The position numbers and the translations under genes were made by a program. A DNA stretch of 64,000 nt from an uncultured Collinsella sp. (GTDB taxonomy: Bacteria; Actinomycetota; Coriobacteriia; Coriobacteriales; Coriobacteriaceae): positions 1 through 64,000 of the forward strand of contig CABRHH010000009.1 of assembly GCA_902470695.1 (NCBI GenBank), read 5' to 3'. The notes under the pieces were generated by a model, which did no database searches, was not told the DNA's origin, and saw only the letters and a list, made by a program, of their open reading frames with translations. Positions 46,082 to 55,272 of the stretch are shown piece after piece (position 1 is the stretch's first letter; every line of letters begins with the position of its first letter).

Positions 46082-49000
46082 ATGAACAAACTGGGGAGCC
46101 GCGCCCTCGTAGGCGCGCTGACCGTCGCGATGGTGGCGCCGAGCGCGCTCGCGCCCGTCTCGCAGGCGGTGGCGGCTGAGGCGCCCGCGATCGAGCGCGT
46201 CACCGTCGACACGAGCTTCAGTAGCGCCGCCCAGCGCATCATCAAGGGCGAGGGCCGCATGACGGCAGAGGAGCTCAAGGCCGCGATCGATGAGGCCGCG
46301 AAGGCCCTTGATGCGGCAAAGGCCGACGCCGCACGCGCCGAGGGCGCGGACGCCCGGCAGGCGACGGTCGTCGCGAACGCGAAGCAGTCCTACGACGGCG
46401 CCTCCGCTGCCGCGAGCCAGGCCGACGCCGCGAAGGTCGCCGAGCTCGAGCGCCAGATCGAGGCGCTCAACGCCGAGCTCGCCGCTGCGCAGCAGAAGGT
46501 CGAGGACCTGAACAAGCAGTCCTCGGATGCGAGCACCGCGCTCGAGGGCCTCGAGGCCGACAAGGTGGCGGCCGAGAAGGACCAGACGCAAGCGCAGACC
46601 GCGCTCGATGAGGCCAACGAGGCGCTCAAGGAGGCGCAAGAGGCCCTCGACGCGCTCGGCGAGAACCCGACCGCGGACGAGCAGGCCGCCTACGACGCCG
46701 CGAAGAAGGCCTACGACGAGGCCGTCGCGGACCAGCAGGCCAAGCAGCAGGCCGCCGACGAGGCGAAGGCCGCGCTCGATCAGCTCAACGCCGAGCTGGC
46801 CTCCAAGCAGGGCGAGCTCGCGACCGCACAGAACGACCTCGCGGGCAAGCAGGCCGAGAAGCAGCAGGCCGACGAGGAGCTCGCGACCGCGAAGGCGAAC
46901 TATGCCGCCACCGTCGAGGCCATCAAGGGCGAGCTCGTCGCCGAGGCGAAGGCCGCGCTCGAGGCCGCGACTACCGAGCAGGCGAACGCCCAGGCCGCCT
47001 ACGACGCCGTCAAGGACGGCGAGGACGAGGGGGCCATCGCGAGCGCCAAGGCCGCGCTCGACGCCGCCAACGAGAAGCTGGGCGCAGCCCAGACGGCCTA
47101 CGATACGGCCGTCGCCACCGCCGGCGCCGAGGCCGAGGCCGAGGCAAGTGCGGCTATCCAGGAGAAGCAGACCGCTGCCGATAACGCCGCGGCCGCGCTC
47201 GCCGAGGTCGAGAACAAGATCGCCACGCTCCCCGGCCAGATCGATGGCATCGACGCCCAGATCGCGTCCGAGCAGGCCAAGGTCACCGAGGCGCAGGACG
47301 CGCTCGATGCCGCGAACGGCCTCGTGAACCAGAAGCAGGAGGCCTTCGATATCGCCGCGGCTGCGCTTGAGGACCTCGCCGAGGCCCAGCGCCAGTGGGA
47401 CGAGAAGGCCGCGCCGCTCCAGGAGGCCGTCGAGACGGCCAAGCAGGGCGTCGCCGATGCCGAGGACGCGCTCGATACGGCCCAGAAGAAGGTCGCCGAC
47501 CTCGACGGCCAGATCAAGGCCAAGCAGGCCGAGATCGATCGTGTACAGGATATGATCGACCATGGCACTACTCAGATGATCGATGACTTCGGCGACTTCC
47601 TCACTTGGGCGGATGCTAATGGATACCTCGAGGACGATTACCTAGGCACAACTGAACTTGACCTACTTCAAGGATGGGATTCATCCGACCACGACGGCTT
47701 TATCTCTAATTTCGGCTATGTGATGTCCGGTGAGAATCCCGCAAACTACCCACATTGCGGTGTGAGCTTCGAAGATGCCGACTTCATTCAGTGGTACACC
47801 CACATGGGTGATAAGAACGATGCGAGTTCCCTAACCAACGTTCTCAAAGCGCTCGACTCCATCGATGCCGCGAATGAGCTGCGTGAGGAGGCCGGGCTCG
47901 AACCGCTCAAGGTGACCTATCTCATGACCGCCGTGTCAATCCTCAACGCGAACTGGTCGAAATATCACTTTGATCAGACTCATGAACTTGAACATGCGCA
48001 GACCGTCATCGCGAACACCCCGAGCAACAAACTTCCGAACGGCATGAACGTAGCGGAAAACCTTGCATATGGGAGCAACGATCCCGTCTCGCTCTGGGCA
48101 TCCGAGAAAGACGACTGGGAGAAGTTCTGCCAAGAGACCTACGGCACGGTACCGGCAGCAGCGGATACCTACGACTTCTATCGCGAGCATCGCAGCGACC
48201 CCGCCATGCAGCAGGCATTCGCCACGTGCGGGCATTACATCAATTTGATGAGCGACCGATACGAGGTCACCGGAGCGGCCTATACGAAAGGCATGTCGAG
48301 TCAGGTCTACAATTGGGAAAATAACATCGCCACCAATAAGTTCTATGGCATGGGCCTCGACGCTGACGCCTATGACAAACATCGTTTCACCACGGATCAA
48401 TTCCGCGACCTCATCGAGCTCGCAATGAATAGCGGCATCAGCGCCACAGCTGACAATGGCTCTCTCGTCGAGCAGCTCGAGCAGCTGAAGTCCCAGCTCG
48501 CCGAGCTCGAGCAGCAGAAGACCGCGGCCGAGGGCGAGGTGGCTGATGCCCAGAGCGGCGTCACGTCTGCCAACGAGACCCTTACGCAAGCGAACAACAA
48601 CCTTGCCGCAATCGGCGCGCGCCCGACCGAGGACGGCCTGCAGGCCGCCTACGACAAGGCCGAGCAGGAGCTGAACGACGCCAAGCAGGCCCAGTCCGAC
48701 GCCAAGGAGAACCTGACCAACGTCACCTCCGAGGTGAATCAGAAGGTCAGCGAACTTAACGGCCAAAAGTCCGAGCTCGAGGGCCAGCTCACCGACGCCC
48801 GGAATCAGCTCGAGGGCCTGCGCGACGCCTCCGAGGAGGCCGCGCGTCAGCTCGAGGAGACGAAGGCCTCCTACAAGAGCCTCACCGACGCCGCCACGGC
48901 GCTCGATGCCGCCCAGGCCAATGCGGCCGAGGCGGACGACGCCTACGACAAGGCGAACGCGCTCGTGGACGACCTCAACACCCAGATCGAGGCCCTGAAC

Positions 49001-49831
49001 ACCCAGGTCGAGGCCGCCGAGGCCGACTACGACCAGAAGAAGGCCGCAGCGGAGGCCGCCGGCCCCACCGAGGAGCAGACCGAGGCGCTCGACGACGCCG
49101 AGGCCGCACTTGCCGCCAAGAGGCAGCAGGTCGCCCAGCTTGAGCGCGACCGCGATGCGGCAAAGCAGACGGCCGACGGGGCCGCGGCGGCCAAGGCCGA
49201 GGTCGACGCCCTCGTGGACGCCATCATGGCCGACATCGAGGAGCAGACGGGCATCAAGCAGGCCGCCGAGGCCGCGCTTCCGCAAGCCCAGGCCAAGGCC
49301 GACGCGTGGGCTGCCGCGCTGCCGGACGCCGACGCGGCAAAGGACGCCGTCCTGAACGGCGGCACCTCCGACGACGCGGACGTGAAGGCCGCGCTCGATG
49401 CGGCGCACCTCGCCTACGAGGAGAAGGCCGTGCTCGCCGAGATGGCCGCCGACCGCCTCGCGGAGGCGAAGGCAGCCTACGAGGCCGCGCTCAAGGACAA
49501 GGACGCCACCGCAGCCGAGCTCGCCGAGAAGAAGGCGGCGCTCGCCGACGCGCAGGCAGCCTACGACGAGCTCGTGGCGCTGCTGCCCGAAAAGAAGCCC
49601 GAGCAGCCCGAGGTCACGCCCGGTGCGCCCGGGCAGGGCACGGAGCAGGGCGGCATGACCCAGGCCGGCTACGGCGTGGCCGCGCCCGAGGTCACGGCCA
49701 AGGCCGCGCAGTCCGGCGACGACCTGCCGCAGACGGGCGACGCGACGGGCGCCATGATCGCGGGCGTCGTGCTCGCGGGCATGGCCGCGATGGGCGCGGG
49801 CGCGCACTTCCGTCGCAGGAACCAACTGTAA
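46082..49831 (+). CDS. LPQTG-anchored coiled-coil surface protein with a central CAP domain
   Basis: This is a 1249-residue secreted protein. A signal peptide (MNKLGSRALVGALTVAMVAP, cut near AVAAEA) is followed by an Ala/Glu/Lys/Gln-rich coiled coil (about 60-495). A central globular part (about 499-785) holds a CAP/SCP-like domain with ANELREEAGLEPL, THELEHAQTV, AENLAYG and GHYINLMSDRYEV. A second coiled coil (about 793-1169), a Pro-rich spacer, and LPQTG (1215-1219) with helix and basic tail complete it. The two helical arms could pair into a stalk presenting the CAP head. Codon use in the head is clearly more AT-rich than in the arms, implying a domain swap. An alternative ATG at 46028 adds 18 residues. 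Confidence 0.88.
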   Translation: MNKLGSRALVGALTVAMVAPSALAPVSQAVAAEAPAIERVTVDTSFSSAAQRIIKGEGRMTAEELKAAIDEAAKALDAAKADAARAEGADARQATVVANAKQSYDGASAAASQADAAKVAELERQIEALNAELAAAQQKVEDLNKQSSDASTALEGLEADKVAAEKDQTQAQTALDEANEALKEAQEALDALGENPTADEQAAYDAAKKAYDEAVADQQAKQQAADEAKAALDQLNAELASKQGELATAQNDLAGKQAEKQQADEELATAKANYAATVEAIKGELVAEAKAALEAATTEQANAQAAYDAVKDGEDEGAIASAKAALDAANEKLGAAQTAYDTAVATAGAEAEAEASAAIQEKQTAADNAAAALAEVENKIATLPGQIDGIDAQIASEQAKVTEAQDALDAANGLVNQKQEAFDIAAAALEDLAEAQRQWDEKAAPLQEAVETAKQGVADAEDALDTAQKKVADLDGQIKAKQAEIDRVQDMIDHGTTQMIDDFGDFLTWADANGYLEDDYLGTTELDLLQGWDSSDHDGFISNFGYVMSGENPANYPHCGVSFEDADFIQWYTHMGDKNDASSLTNVLKALDSIDAANELREEAGLEPLKVTYLMTAVSILNANWSKYHFDQTHELEHAQTVIANTPSNKLPNGMNVAENLAYGSNDPVSLWASEKDDWEKFCQETYGTVPAAADTYDFYREHRSDPAMQQAFATCGHYINLMSDRYEVTGAAYTKGMSSQVYNWENNIATNKFYGMGLDADAYDKHRFTTDQFRDLIELAMNSGISATADNGSLVEQLEQLKSQLAELEQQKTAAEGEVADAQSGVTSANETLTQANNNLAAIGARPTEDGLQAAYDKAEQELNDAKQAQSDAKENLTNVTSEVNQKVSELNGQKSELEGQLTDARNQLEGLRDASEEAARQLEETKASYKSLTDAATALDAAQANAAEADDAYDKANALVDDLNTQIEALNTQVEAAEADYDQKKAAAEAAGPTEEQTEALDDAEAALAAKRQQVAQLERDRDAAKQTADGAAAAKAEVDALVDAIMADIEEQTGIKQAAEAALPQAQAKADAWAAALPDADAAKDAVLNGGTSDDADVKAALDAAHLAYEEKAVLAEMAADRLAEAKAAYEAALKDKDATAAELAEKKAALADAQAAYDELVALLPEKKPEQPEVTPGAPGQGTEQGGMTQAGYGVAAPEVTAKAAQSGDDLPQTGDATGAMIAGVVLAGMAAMGAGAHFRRRNQL

Positions 49832-49847
49832 AGACATCCGATTCCGA

Positions 49848-49872
49848 GGGGCCCGCCCATGCGCCGGGCCCC
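49848..49872 (+). terminator. Weak terminator-like hairpin after the surface-protein gene
   Basis: GGGGCCCG and CGGGCCCC pair over a 9-nt loop, with only TT following. It may reduce rather than stop read-through into the zinc-ribbon gene. Confidence 0.4.
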
Positions 49873-49895
49873 TTACCAACTTGAAAGGAGGCAGT

Positions 49896-50909
49896 ATGTT
49901 CTGTCCCAAATGCGGAAAGAAGGCCCCGGAAGGCTCCTCGTTCTGCCCGTCTTGCGGCTCGCCCCTCACCGAGAAGGAGTCGACCGTCAACGTGGAATCC
50001 ACGCCGGACGATTCATCGGAGCCCAGTCTCGCACCCGCTCCCATGAAGAAAAAGCGATCGAAGAGGCCGCTCATCGCGGCAGTCGCCATCGCGCTCGTCG
50101 CGGTGGGCGGCTTCATGTGCATCCGCGCGCTCGCGGCACCCAAGGAGGACCCCCATGTCACCAAGCAGGCCGAATCGGGCGTCGAGGAGGAAGCGTACGA
50201 GGACCTCGAGGTGAGCGGGATCAAGGCCGACGACGAGGAGGGCCTCGGCCGCTGCGTGAAGCTCACCGTCACCAACAACACCGACGAAATCGCGCGGAAC
50301 GTCGAGATCACGGCGACGGGCGATTTCGAGATCGTCGACGAGTACGGCGACAAGGACAAGACGCAACTCGAGATGAAGCTCTCCTGCTGGTCGCCAGGTT
50401 ACGGCACGGGCGGGACCATCGCCTACCTGATGCCGGGCGAGAACGAGGTCGTGCTGCTCGCCGAGAAAGGGGACGGCACGGTGGCTTCCTACACGCCCGA
50501 AAACGGTGACGAGCAGAAGTTCGGCCTCGAGGATGCAAGCGACATCGAGATTGAGACCGGCGTCTGGGAGCAGCTCGAGCAGAACTACGACATCCTCACC
50601 CCGGAGGAGTGCGACCTCACCATCGACATCGCGCCGGACGGGAAGCTGAGCGGGACTATCACGAACAACACCGAGGACAGGTGGCGCAAAGCCGAGGTCT
50701 TCCTGCGCGCGGAGGACGGGAACGGCGGCCCGGGCGGAGCCCTTCTGAAAATGGGGAGCGACGACTTGGGGACGTCGTTCAGCTACGCCGACGTCTACGC
50801 GGAGTACGTGAAGCCGGGGGCCACCGTCGACCTCGTATCGGAGGTCGGGGCAAGAAGCGAGGCGCCGCGAGCCGAGGCGATATACGTCCTCGTGGAGAAG
50901 GACGTCTAG
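49896..50909 (+). CDS. Zinc-ribbon membrane-anchored protein
   Basis: This 337-residue protein has an N-terminal zinc ribbon (C3, C6, C17, C20 in FCPKCG and FCPSCG), a basic KKKRSKR stretch and one membrane helix (about 52-73). A long acidic extracytoplasmic part of beta-rich character follows, with two LTVTNNT/GTITNNT-like repeats. The ribbon should stay inside the cell and the rest outside. The function is unknown; the layout suggests envelope sensing or support of the co-encoded surface proteins. The ATG follows AAAGGAGG. Confidence 0.78.
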   Translation: MFCPKCGKKAPEGSSFCPSCGSPLTEKESTVNVESTPDDSSEPSLAPAPMKKKRSKRPLIAAVAIALVAVGGFMCIRALAAPKEDPHVTKQAESGVEEEAYEDLEVSGIKADDEEGLGRCVKLTVTNNTDEIARNVEITATGDFEIVDEYGDKDKTQLEMKLSCWSPGYGTGGTIAYLMPGENEVVLLAEKGDGTVASYTPENGDEQKFGLEDASDIEIETGVWEQLEQNYDILTPEECDLTIDIAPDGKLSGTITNNTEDRWRKAEVFLRAEDGNGGPGGALLKMGSDDLGTSFSYADVYAEYVKPGATVDLVSEVGARSEAPRAEAIYVLVEKDV

Positions 50910-51018
50910 CCGCCACGCCCCAGCACGACGTGGTCGCGGCGAACGACGATGCCGCCGTGCGCGGCGGTATGCCGAGAATCCGCTCGCCCCGGCCGTTGCC
51001 GGCTGAGGGGCGGGGCGC

Positions 51019-51050
51019 GGGGCCGACGCTCTATCGTCGGCCCCTTTTTT
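51019..51050 (+). terminator. Rho-independent terminator after the zinc-ribbon gene
   Basis: GGGGCCGACG and CGTCGGCCCC form a perfect 10-bp stem with a 6-nt loop, followed by six T residues. Confidence 0.9.
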
Positions 51051-51077
51051 GTCGACAAGGGCAGAAAGGAGCAAATC

Positions 51078-51893
51078 ATGACAGGGAGCAGGAGGGCGGC
51101 GGCGCTCGGGCTCGTCGCGGTACTGGGGCTCGCCGGGTGCGCGCCGGGCGCCGCGGGGAGCGGCTCGCAGGGATCGGGGCCGGCGGAGGGCTCGGCGGCC
51201 AGGCAGGAGGCGGCTCCGAAAGAGGAGGCCGAGCCCGTCGCCGAGCCCGTTGCCGAGCCCGTCGCCGAGCACGACTACGAGACCGAATGGTTCTACGTGG
51301 ACGTGCCCGACGGCTGGACCTACAGCGAGGACGGCGGCCCGAACACGTGGTTCGTCGAGGGCCCGACGGAGGCGGACGACGGGGCCGTCGAGTACCGCTT
51401 CCATGTGACCGGCGCGAACGTCGGTGCGGACGGCAACGTGGGCGGCGACACCGTGATCGTGGGCGGCCCCCGGCTGGAGCAGTACAGCGCGGTCGTCGGT
51501 CCCGCGCCGGACGGGACTGCGGTGTACCTCTTCAGCGTCGGCGCGCCCTTCTTCGCCACGGACGGCCGCTTCGAAGGGGACGACTTCGTCACCATCGTCA
51601 ACGGCGTGACCGACCCCGACCTTGCGACCATCGCGCTCAAGACCGCCGAGGCGGAGGATTCCGGCGCACCGTCCGTCGACGAGGCCTTCGTCGCCAAGGC
51701 TCGCTCCGGGCTCAGCGTGCCCGACGACCCGTCCATCACGTACTCCGTGGACGGCCCGTTCCTGTGGGAGGCGGAGGGGAAGTACCTCCCCTTCATCGAG
51801 TTCTATCAAAATGGCGAGCCGGTCGCCTCCGCTCTGTGCTGGGAGGACGGCACGCCCGCCCGCAGCATCTACGCCTATACCGCCCCCGAGTAG
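51078..51893 (+). CDS. Secreted lipoprotein of unknown function
   Basis: This 271-residue protein has a lipoprotein signal ending in the lipobox LAGC, with C21 as the modified residue. A Gly/Ser/Ala/Glu linker follows with EPVA repeated three times, then a compact domain of about 200 residues beginning TEWFYVDVPDGWTYSEDGG. That start resembles small secreted PsbP-like or DUF-type lipoproteins. It lies between two terminators, so it is its own transcription unit. The ATG follows AAAGGAGC. Confidence 0.78.
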   Translation: MTGSRRAAALGLVAVLGLAGCAPGAAGSGSQGSGPAEGSAARQEAAPKEEAEPVAEPVAEPVAEHDYETEWFYVDVPDGWTYSEDGGPNTWFVEGPTEADDGAVEYRFHVTGANVGADGNVGGDTVIVGGPRLEQYSAVVGPAPDGTAVYLFSVGAPFFATDGRFEGDDFVTIVNGVTDPDLATIALKTAEAEDSGAPSVDEAFVAKARSGLSVPDDPSITYSVDGPFLWEAEGKYLPFIEFYQNGEPVASALCWEDGTPARSIYAYTAPE

Positions 51894-51915
51894 GGGCGCG
51901 GGCTGAGCGGAATAG

Positions 51916-51943
51916 GCGGGGTCGATTATCGGCCCCGCTTTTT
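51916..51943 (+). terminator. Rho-independent terminator after the lipoprotein gene
   Basis: GCGGGG and CCCCGC flank an 11-nt loop and are followed by TTTTT. Confidence 0.8.
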
Positions 51944-52132
51944 CTTGCGCGCGTCGGCGCGTCCCGCAGCGCGGGGCCCGCTCCATTTTTTATCAGGCGC
52001 GATGCTGTCCGTGCCGCGAGCCAAAAGCCGGCGCGTTCGTCGGGCGTATCGCCCAGGGGAGTCTTCGGCTCACAAGCTCGAGGCCCGATGCTGGGGGCGG
52101 GACCGGTACGAAGCGGCCCCGCCTCCAGCCCG

Positions 52133-52408
52133 CTAGGCGCACTCGCCGCCCGGCTGATCGCTGAGCCGCTCGTTCTCCTCCAAGAGCCTCGCGCAACGCT
52201 TCTCCTGCCGCTCGAGGCGCTCCGCCAGGGAGTCCTCGCTGAGGTAGAGCTCCAGGATGAAGCTGACGATGAGCTCGGGCGCCGGTTGCCCGATGTAGGT
52301 GATGAGGTCCATGCAGAGCTCCGCCAGCCGGTCGCGGCTCGCCGTGCTGAGCGCGTACGCCAGGCGCGGGTACTTGTCGGCGACCGTCTCCAAATCGTAT
52401 TTGCACAT
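52133..52408 (-). CDS. Hypothetical protein (91 aa) downstream of the relaxase gene
   Basis: GGGAGGTGAC precedes the ATG at 52408. The product is helical and acidic with SFILELYLSEDSLAERLERQ and a C-terminal coiled-coil-like RCARLLEENERL. It follows the relaxase gene on the same strand after 298 bp of very GC-rich sequence in which I see no gene. A role in mobilisation is possible but not shown. Confidence 0.6.
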   Translation of the reverse strand: MCKYDLETVADKYPRLAYALSTASRDRLAELCMDLITYIGQPAPELIVSFILELYLSEDSLAERLERQEKRCARLLEENERLSDQPGGECA

Positions 52409-52706
52409 CTTTGTCACCTCCCTTCGTCTCCCTCGCTGGCTTTCTCGCTGACATTGTCCCCCGCCGGAGGGGTCGGCCCGGCGACATTCGCGAACACGCG
52501 TTTGACCCGGGGTTTTGCGCCTCGGCGGGGCGGGCCCCGGTCGGCGCCGGCGGCGCTGCACCGCATTTCGGGTGCCCTGAGCTGCCGTTTCCGTTTTAAG
52601 GGCCCTCACGCCCCGCCGGCGGCGCGCCCGGGGGTGCGCGGGTGCGCCCGCAGGCGCCCCGGGTCGGCGGGCCGCCAGTGCGGCGTGAGGGGCCAAAACG
52701 GGCGCC

Positions 52707-54542
52707 CTAGAGCTCCGGCGAGTCCTGCGGCTCGGCGCACGGGGCCGAGGGGGCGGGCGCCGAGGGCGCGCGAGGCGGGAACACCAGCTCCTCGAACTCG
52801 CGGGAGGCGCCCTCGAACTCCCGCGTGCCCATCCTCCTCACGAGCCCGGACAGCACGCGCCCGACCTCGTTCTGCCCGCCGGTGAGCCGGTCGCGCCCGA
52901 AGCGGTCGGCGAGGAAGATGAGGCCCCGCCGGAGGACGTTGCAGGCGCTGCCCGCCAGCGCCCGGAGGCGCTCCGCCTCCCGGAGCTCGGCCTCGGCGCG
53001 CTCGCGGGCGTCGCGGGCCCGCGCCTCCTCCTCGGCGGCCGCGCGTTCGCACTCGGCGACCTCCCGCTCGCGGGACTCGACGGCGGCCTCCCGCTCGGCG
53101 AGGCCGGGGTGCGGGAGCTCGGGGTCGAGCCCGAGGCGGAGCGGGACGCCGATCGCGTCCATCGCGTCCGAGGCGTAGCTGTCGAGGGCGTCGCCCCAGA
53201 CGTCCGGGTCCACGCGGCCCTCCTCGTCGAGGAACCACTCGCCCAGCTCGTAGTCCTCCGGGATGGCGTCGAAGAGCCAGACGCCCTCCTCCCCGCAGGC
53301 CTTCGCGCAGGCGTCGCGGTCGCCGTAGAGCCCGTCGAGCAGCTCGTCGAAGTCGTCCTCGACGGCGTCGGGGTCGACGGCCGGGGCGTCGGAGCCCGGC
53401 AGGACGCAGGTGCGGTAGCGGTCGGGGACCTCGGAGTCGTCGGGCTCGTAGCCCTCGAGCCTCGGCCCGTAGAGGTAGAGCCATAGGGCGTGCATGTCGG
53501 GCGGCATCTGCTCGGGCCTCACGAGGTGCGCGAAGGCGGGCGGCTCGTACCCGTCGAGCAGGACGCTCGCCCGCGCCTCCCGCCGGGAGAGCTCGCGGGC
53601 GGCGGCCCGGGCGGACTCGGCCTCCCCCCGCGCCAGCCTCCGGTCCGAGAGCGCCCCCGCCTTGATCTCGCAGGCCTCCTCCCACGCCTTGAGGACGATC
53701 TCGTCCGCCTTCTCGATCGCGCCGTCGAGCACGGCCTCCGCGTCCTCGCGCATCCGCTCGATCTTCTCGCGCTGCGCGCGCTCGCGGCGCTTGCGCCCCT
53801 TGTACTCGGGGAGGGTCTCGCCCTTGCGCCGAGGGTCGCGCTCGCGGTCGAGCGCCTCCATCCCGTGCTCGGCGAGCCACTCGTCGGCCGCGTCCTCCAT
53901 CGCCTCGCGCACGCTCGCGGTGAACGCAACGAGGCGCGTCGCGCGCCTCGCGTCGCGCTTGCCGCCCGAGATCGCCTCGGCGGGCTCGACGCCGTGCTCG
54001 CGGAGGGTGCGGTCGACGTTGAACTCGCCCTCGGAGTCGATGAGCGCCCAGAGGACGTGCGCGTGGGGCGTCGCCTCGTCCAGGTGGACGTCGACGGCGA
54101 CGATCCGGGCGCCGAGCTCGCGCATCCGCCCGAGCGCGCCGTCGAGGGCGGCCTCGAGGCAGCCCTCCCCGGGCGACTCCTCCGCGTCGCCGACTTGGAT
54201 TATCGTCTCGAACAGTCGGTGGCGCGCGTCGTTGCAGTAGTCGCCGAACTCCTTGACGCGGGACGGGTTCTTGCGCCAGCCGGCGCTGGCGAGCTTCCTC
54301 GCGTACTCGGCGCGCAGGGTCGACTCGTAGAACGAGTCGACGGCGGCGCCGGTCCGCCCGGCCTGCTCGCCGCCCGTCAGCCACTCGCCCTCGGGCATGG
54401 TGTAGTCCCAGTGCAAGTTGGTCGGCCTTCCGGCGACGAACCGCGCTCCGTCCCGGGGGTACATCGAGCCGTCGTTGTGCTGCGTCTGGTAGCCGCCCTT
54501 GCCGCCCCGGGGGCCGCGCTGGTTGTGACTGCACGCCTTCAT
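52707..54542 (-). CDS. MobV-family relaxase (Mob_Pre)
   Basis: This 611-residue protein has the MobV signature HLDEATPHAH with H153, D155, E156, H160 and H162, which would bind the metal and nick DNA at oriT. The N-terminus SHNQRG and the following region fit Mob_Pre proteins. The middle and C-terminus are acidic and coiled-coil (about 450-530), with a Pro/Ala-rich tail. It should let a helper conjugation system transfer the element. The ATG follows AGGGAGG. The 5' end is duplicated just upstream (54584-54710). Confidence 0.85.
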   Translation of the reverse strand: MKACSHNQRGPRGGKGGYQTQHNDGSMYPRDGARFVAGRPTNLHWDYTMPEGEWLTGGEQAGRTGAAVDSFYESTLRAEYARKLASAGWRKNPSRVKEFGDYCNDARHRLFETIIQVGDAEESPGEGCLEAALDGALGRMRELGARIVAVDVHLDEATPHAHVLWALIDSEGEFNVDRTLREHGVEPAEAISGGKRDARRATRLVAFTASVREAMEDAADEWLAEHGMEALDRERDPRRKGETLPEYKGRKRRERAQREKIERMREDAEAVLDGAIEKADEIVLKAWEEACEIKAGALSDRRLARGEAESARAAARELSRREARASVLLDGYEPPAFAHLVRPEQMPPDMHALWLYLYGPRLEGYEPDDSEVPDRYRTCVLPGSDAPAVDPDAVEDDFDELLDGLYGDRDACAKACGEEGVWLFDAIPEDYELGEWFLDEEGRVDPDVWGDALDSYASDAMDAIGVPLRLGLDPELPHPGLAEREAAVESREREVAECERAAAEEEARARDARERAEAELREAERLRALAGSACNVLRRGLIFLADRFGRDRLTGGQNEVGRVLSGLVRRMGTREFEGASREFEELVFPPRAPSAPAPSAPCAEPQDSPEL

Positions 54543-54583
54543 GGCTTCCTCCCTAGAGCTCGTCCGCCTTCTCCGCCCGCGCC

Positions 54584-54710
54584 GCGTCGGCATGGAACCG
54601 CTCGGCGCCCCGGCGGCACATCGGGGCGCCGCCGTGTTGCGGCCGGCGGCCGCTCGCGCCGCGCAGAAGCGCCGCGCTGGTTGTGAAGAGATGTCTTCAT
54701 GGCGTCCTCC
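54584..54710 (-). pseudogene. Degenerate duplicate of the relaxase 5' end
   Basis: This stretch aligns with 54430-54553, the relaxase start and its ribosome site. Shared blocks include CGCGCTGGTTGTGA and CTTCATGGC(T/G)TCCTCC. Its ATG at 54700 gives MKTSLHNQRG, matching MKACSHNQRG, after which the frame diverges. It is either decay after tandem duplication or a remnant of a second relaxase gene. Confidence 0.65.
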
Positions 54711-54731
54711 TTGATAACTCGTCCGTCAACT

Positions 54732-54899
54732 CCCCCGCGCGCGCCGCCACAGGGCGGCGGCGCGGGGGTCCCCGTGGCGTGTCCACGCCACATAACGCAG
54801 TACGCAGCGTTGCCGTGGCAACGCTGCCGCCCGCACGGGGCGGGCGCCGCGCCCGTCCGCCTCGCGGACGGGGAGGGTCCGGGGAGCGGGGCTCCCCGG
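54732..54899. other. Hairpin-dense candidate oriT
   Basis: At least five inverted repeats follow one another: CCCCCGCGC...GCGCGGGGG (54732-54766), GTGGCGTG/CACGCCAC (54774-54791), GCAGCGTTGCC/GGCAACGCTGC (54804-54827), CGTCCGC/GCGGACG (54854-54870) and CCGGGGAGC/GCTCCCCGG (54879-54899). The region lies between the relaxase gene and a small upstream gene, the usual place of an origin of transfer. ACATAACGCAGTACGC between the second and third hairpins would be a natural place to look for the nick. Confidence 0.6.
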
Positions 54900-54910
54900 G
54901 CCGGCCGGCC

Positions 54911-55198
54911 TCACGTCGGGCCGGGTCCCGGAGGGCACTCGGCGGGAGCCTCGGGCCCGTCCGCGCCCCGGCCCTCGCGGGCCTCGAGCAGCACCTCCGC
55001 CAGTGGGGCGTCGGGGCTCGCGTGCGCCTCACGGCAGAGGCGGTCGAACGCGCCGACCGTCATGCGGTCGGCCGCGGCCGCGATGTCGCGCGCCCGGCGC
55101 TCCGCCGCGCGGCGCACGGCCTCCGCCTTGCGCCTGCGCGCCTCCGAGAGCCTCCTCGCGTAGAGCTCGATGAGCTCCTCGTCGGTCTTCTTCGCCAT
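54911..55198 (-). CDS. Small basic protein, possible relaxosome accessory
   Basis: This 95-residue protein has a helical, Arg/Ala-rich N-terminal two-thirds (DEELIELYARRLSEARRRKA) and a Pro/Gly-rich tail. GAAAGGAGG precedes the ATG at 55198. Its position next to the hairpin region and upstream of the relaxase resembles MobC-like accessory genes, but no motif proves it. Confidence 0.6.
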   Translation of the reverse strand: MAKKTDEELIELYARRLSEARRRKAEAVRRAAERRARDIAAAADRMTVGAFDRLCREAHASPDAPLAEVLLEAREGRGADGPEAPAECPPGPGPT

Positions 55199-55272
55199 AA
55201 CGATGGCCTCCTTTCACGGTGTCGCGGCACCGGGCCCCGCCCCCCCCGGAGAGGGGCGGGGCGGCCGGCCGC

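Noticed and set aside
47936..50359. A long reverse frame opposite the surface protein and zinc-ribbon genes
   Set aside because: Repetitive coiled-coil codons leave the opposite strand open; there is no ribosome site or family match.
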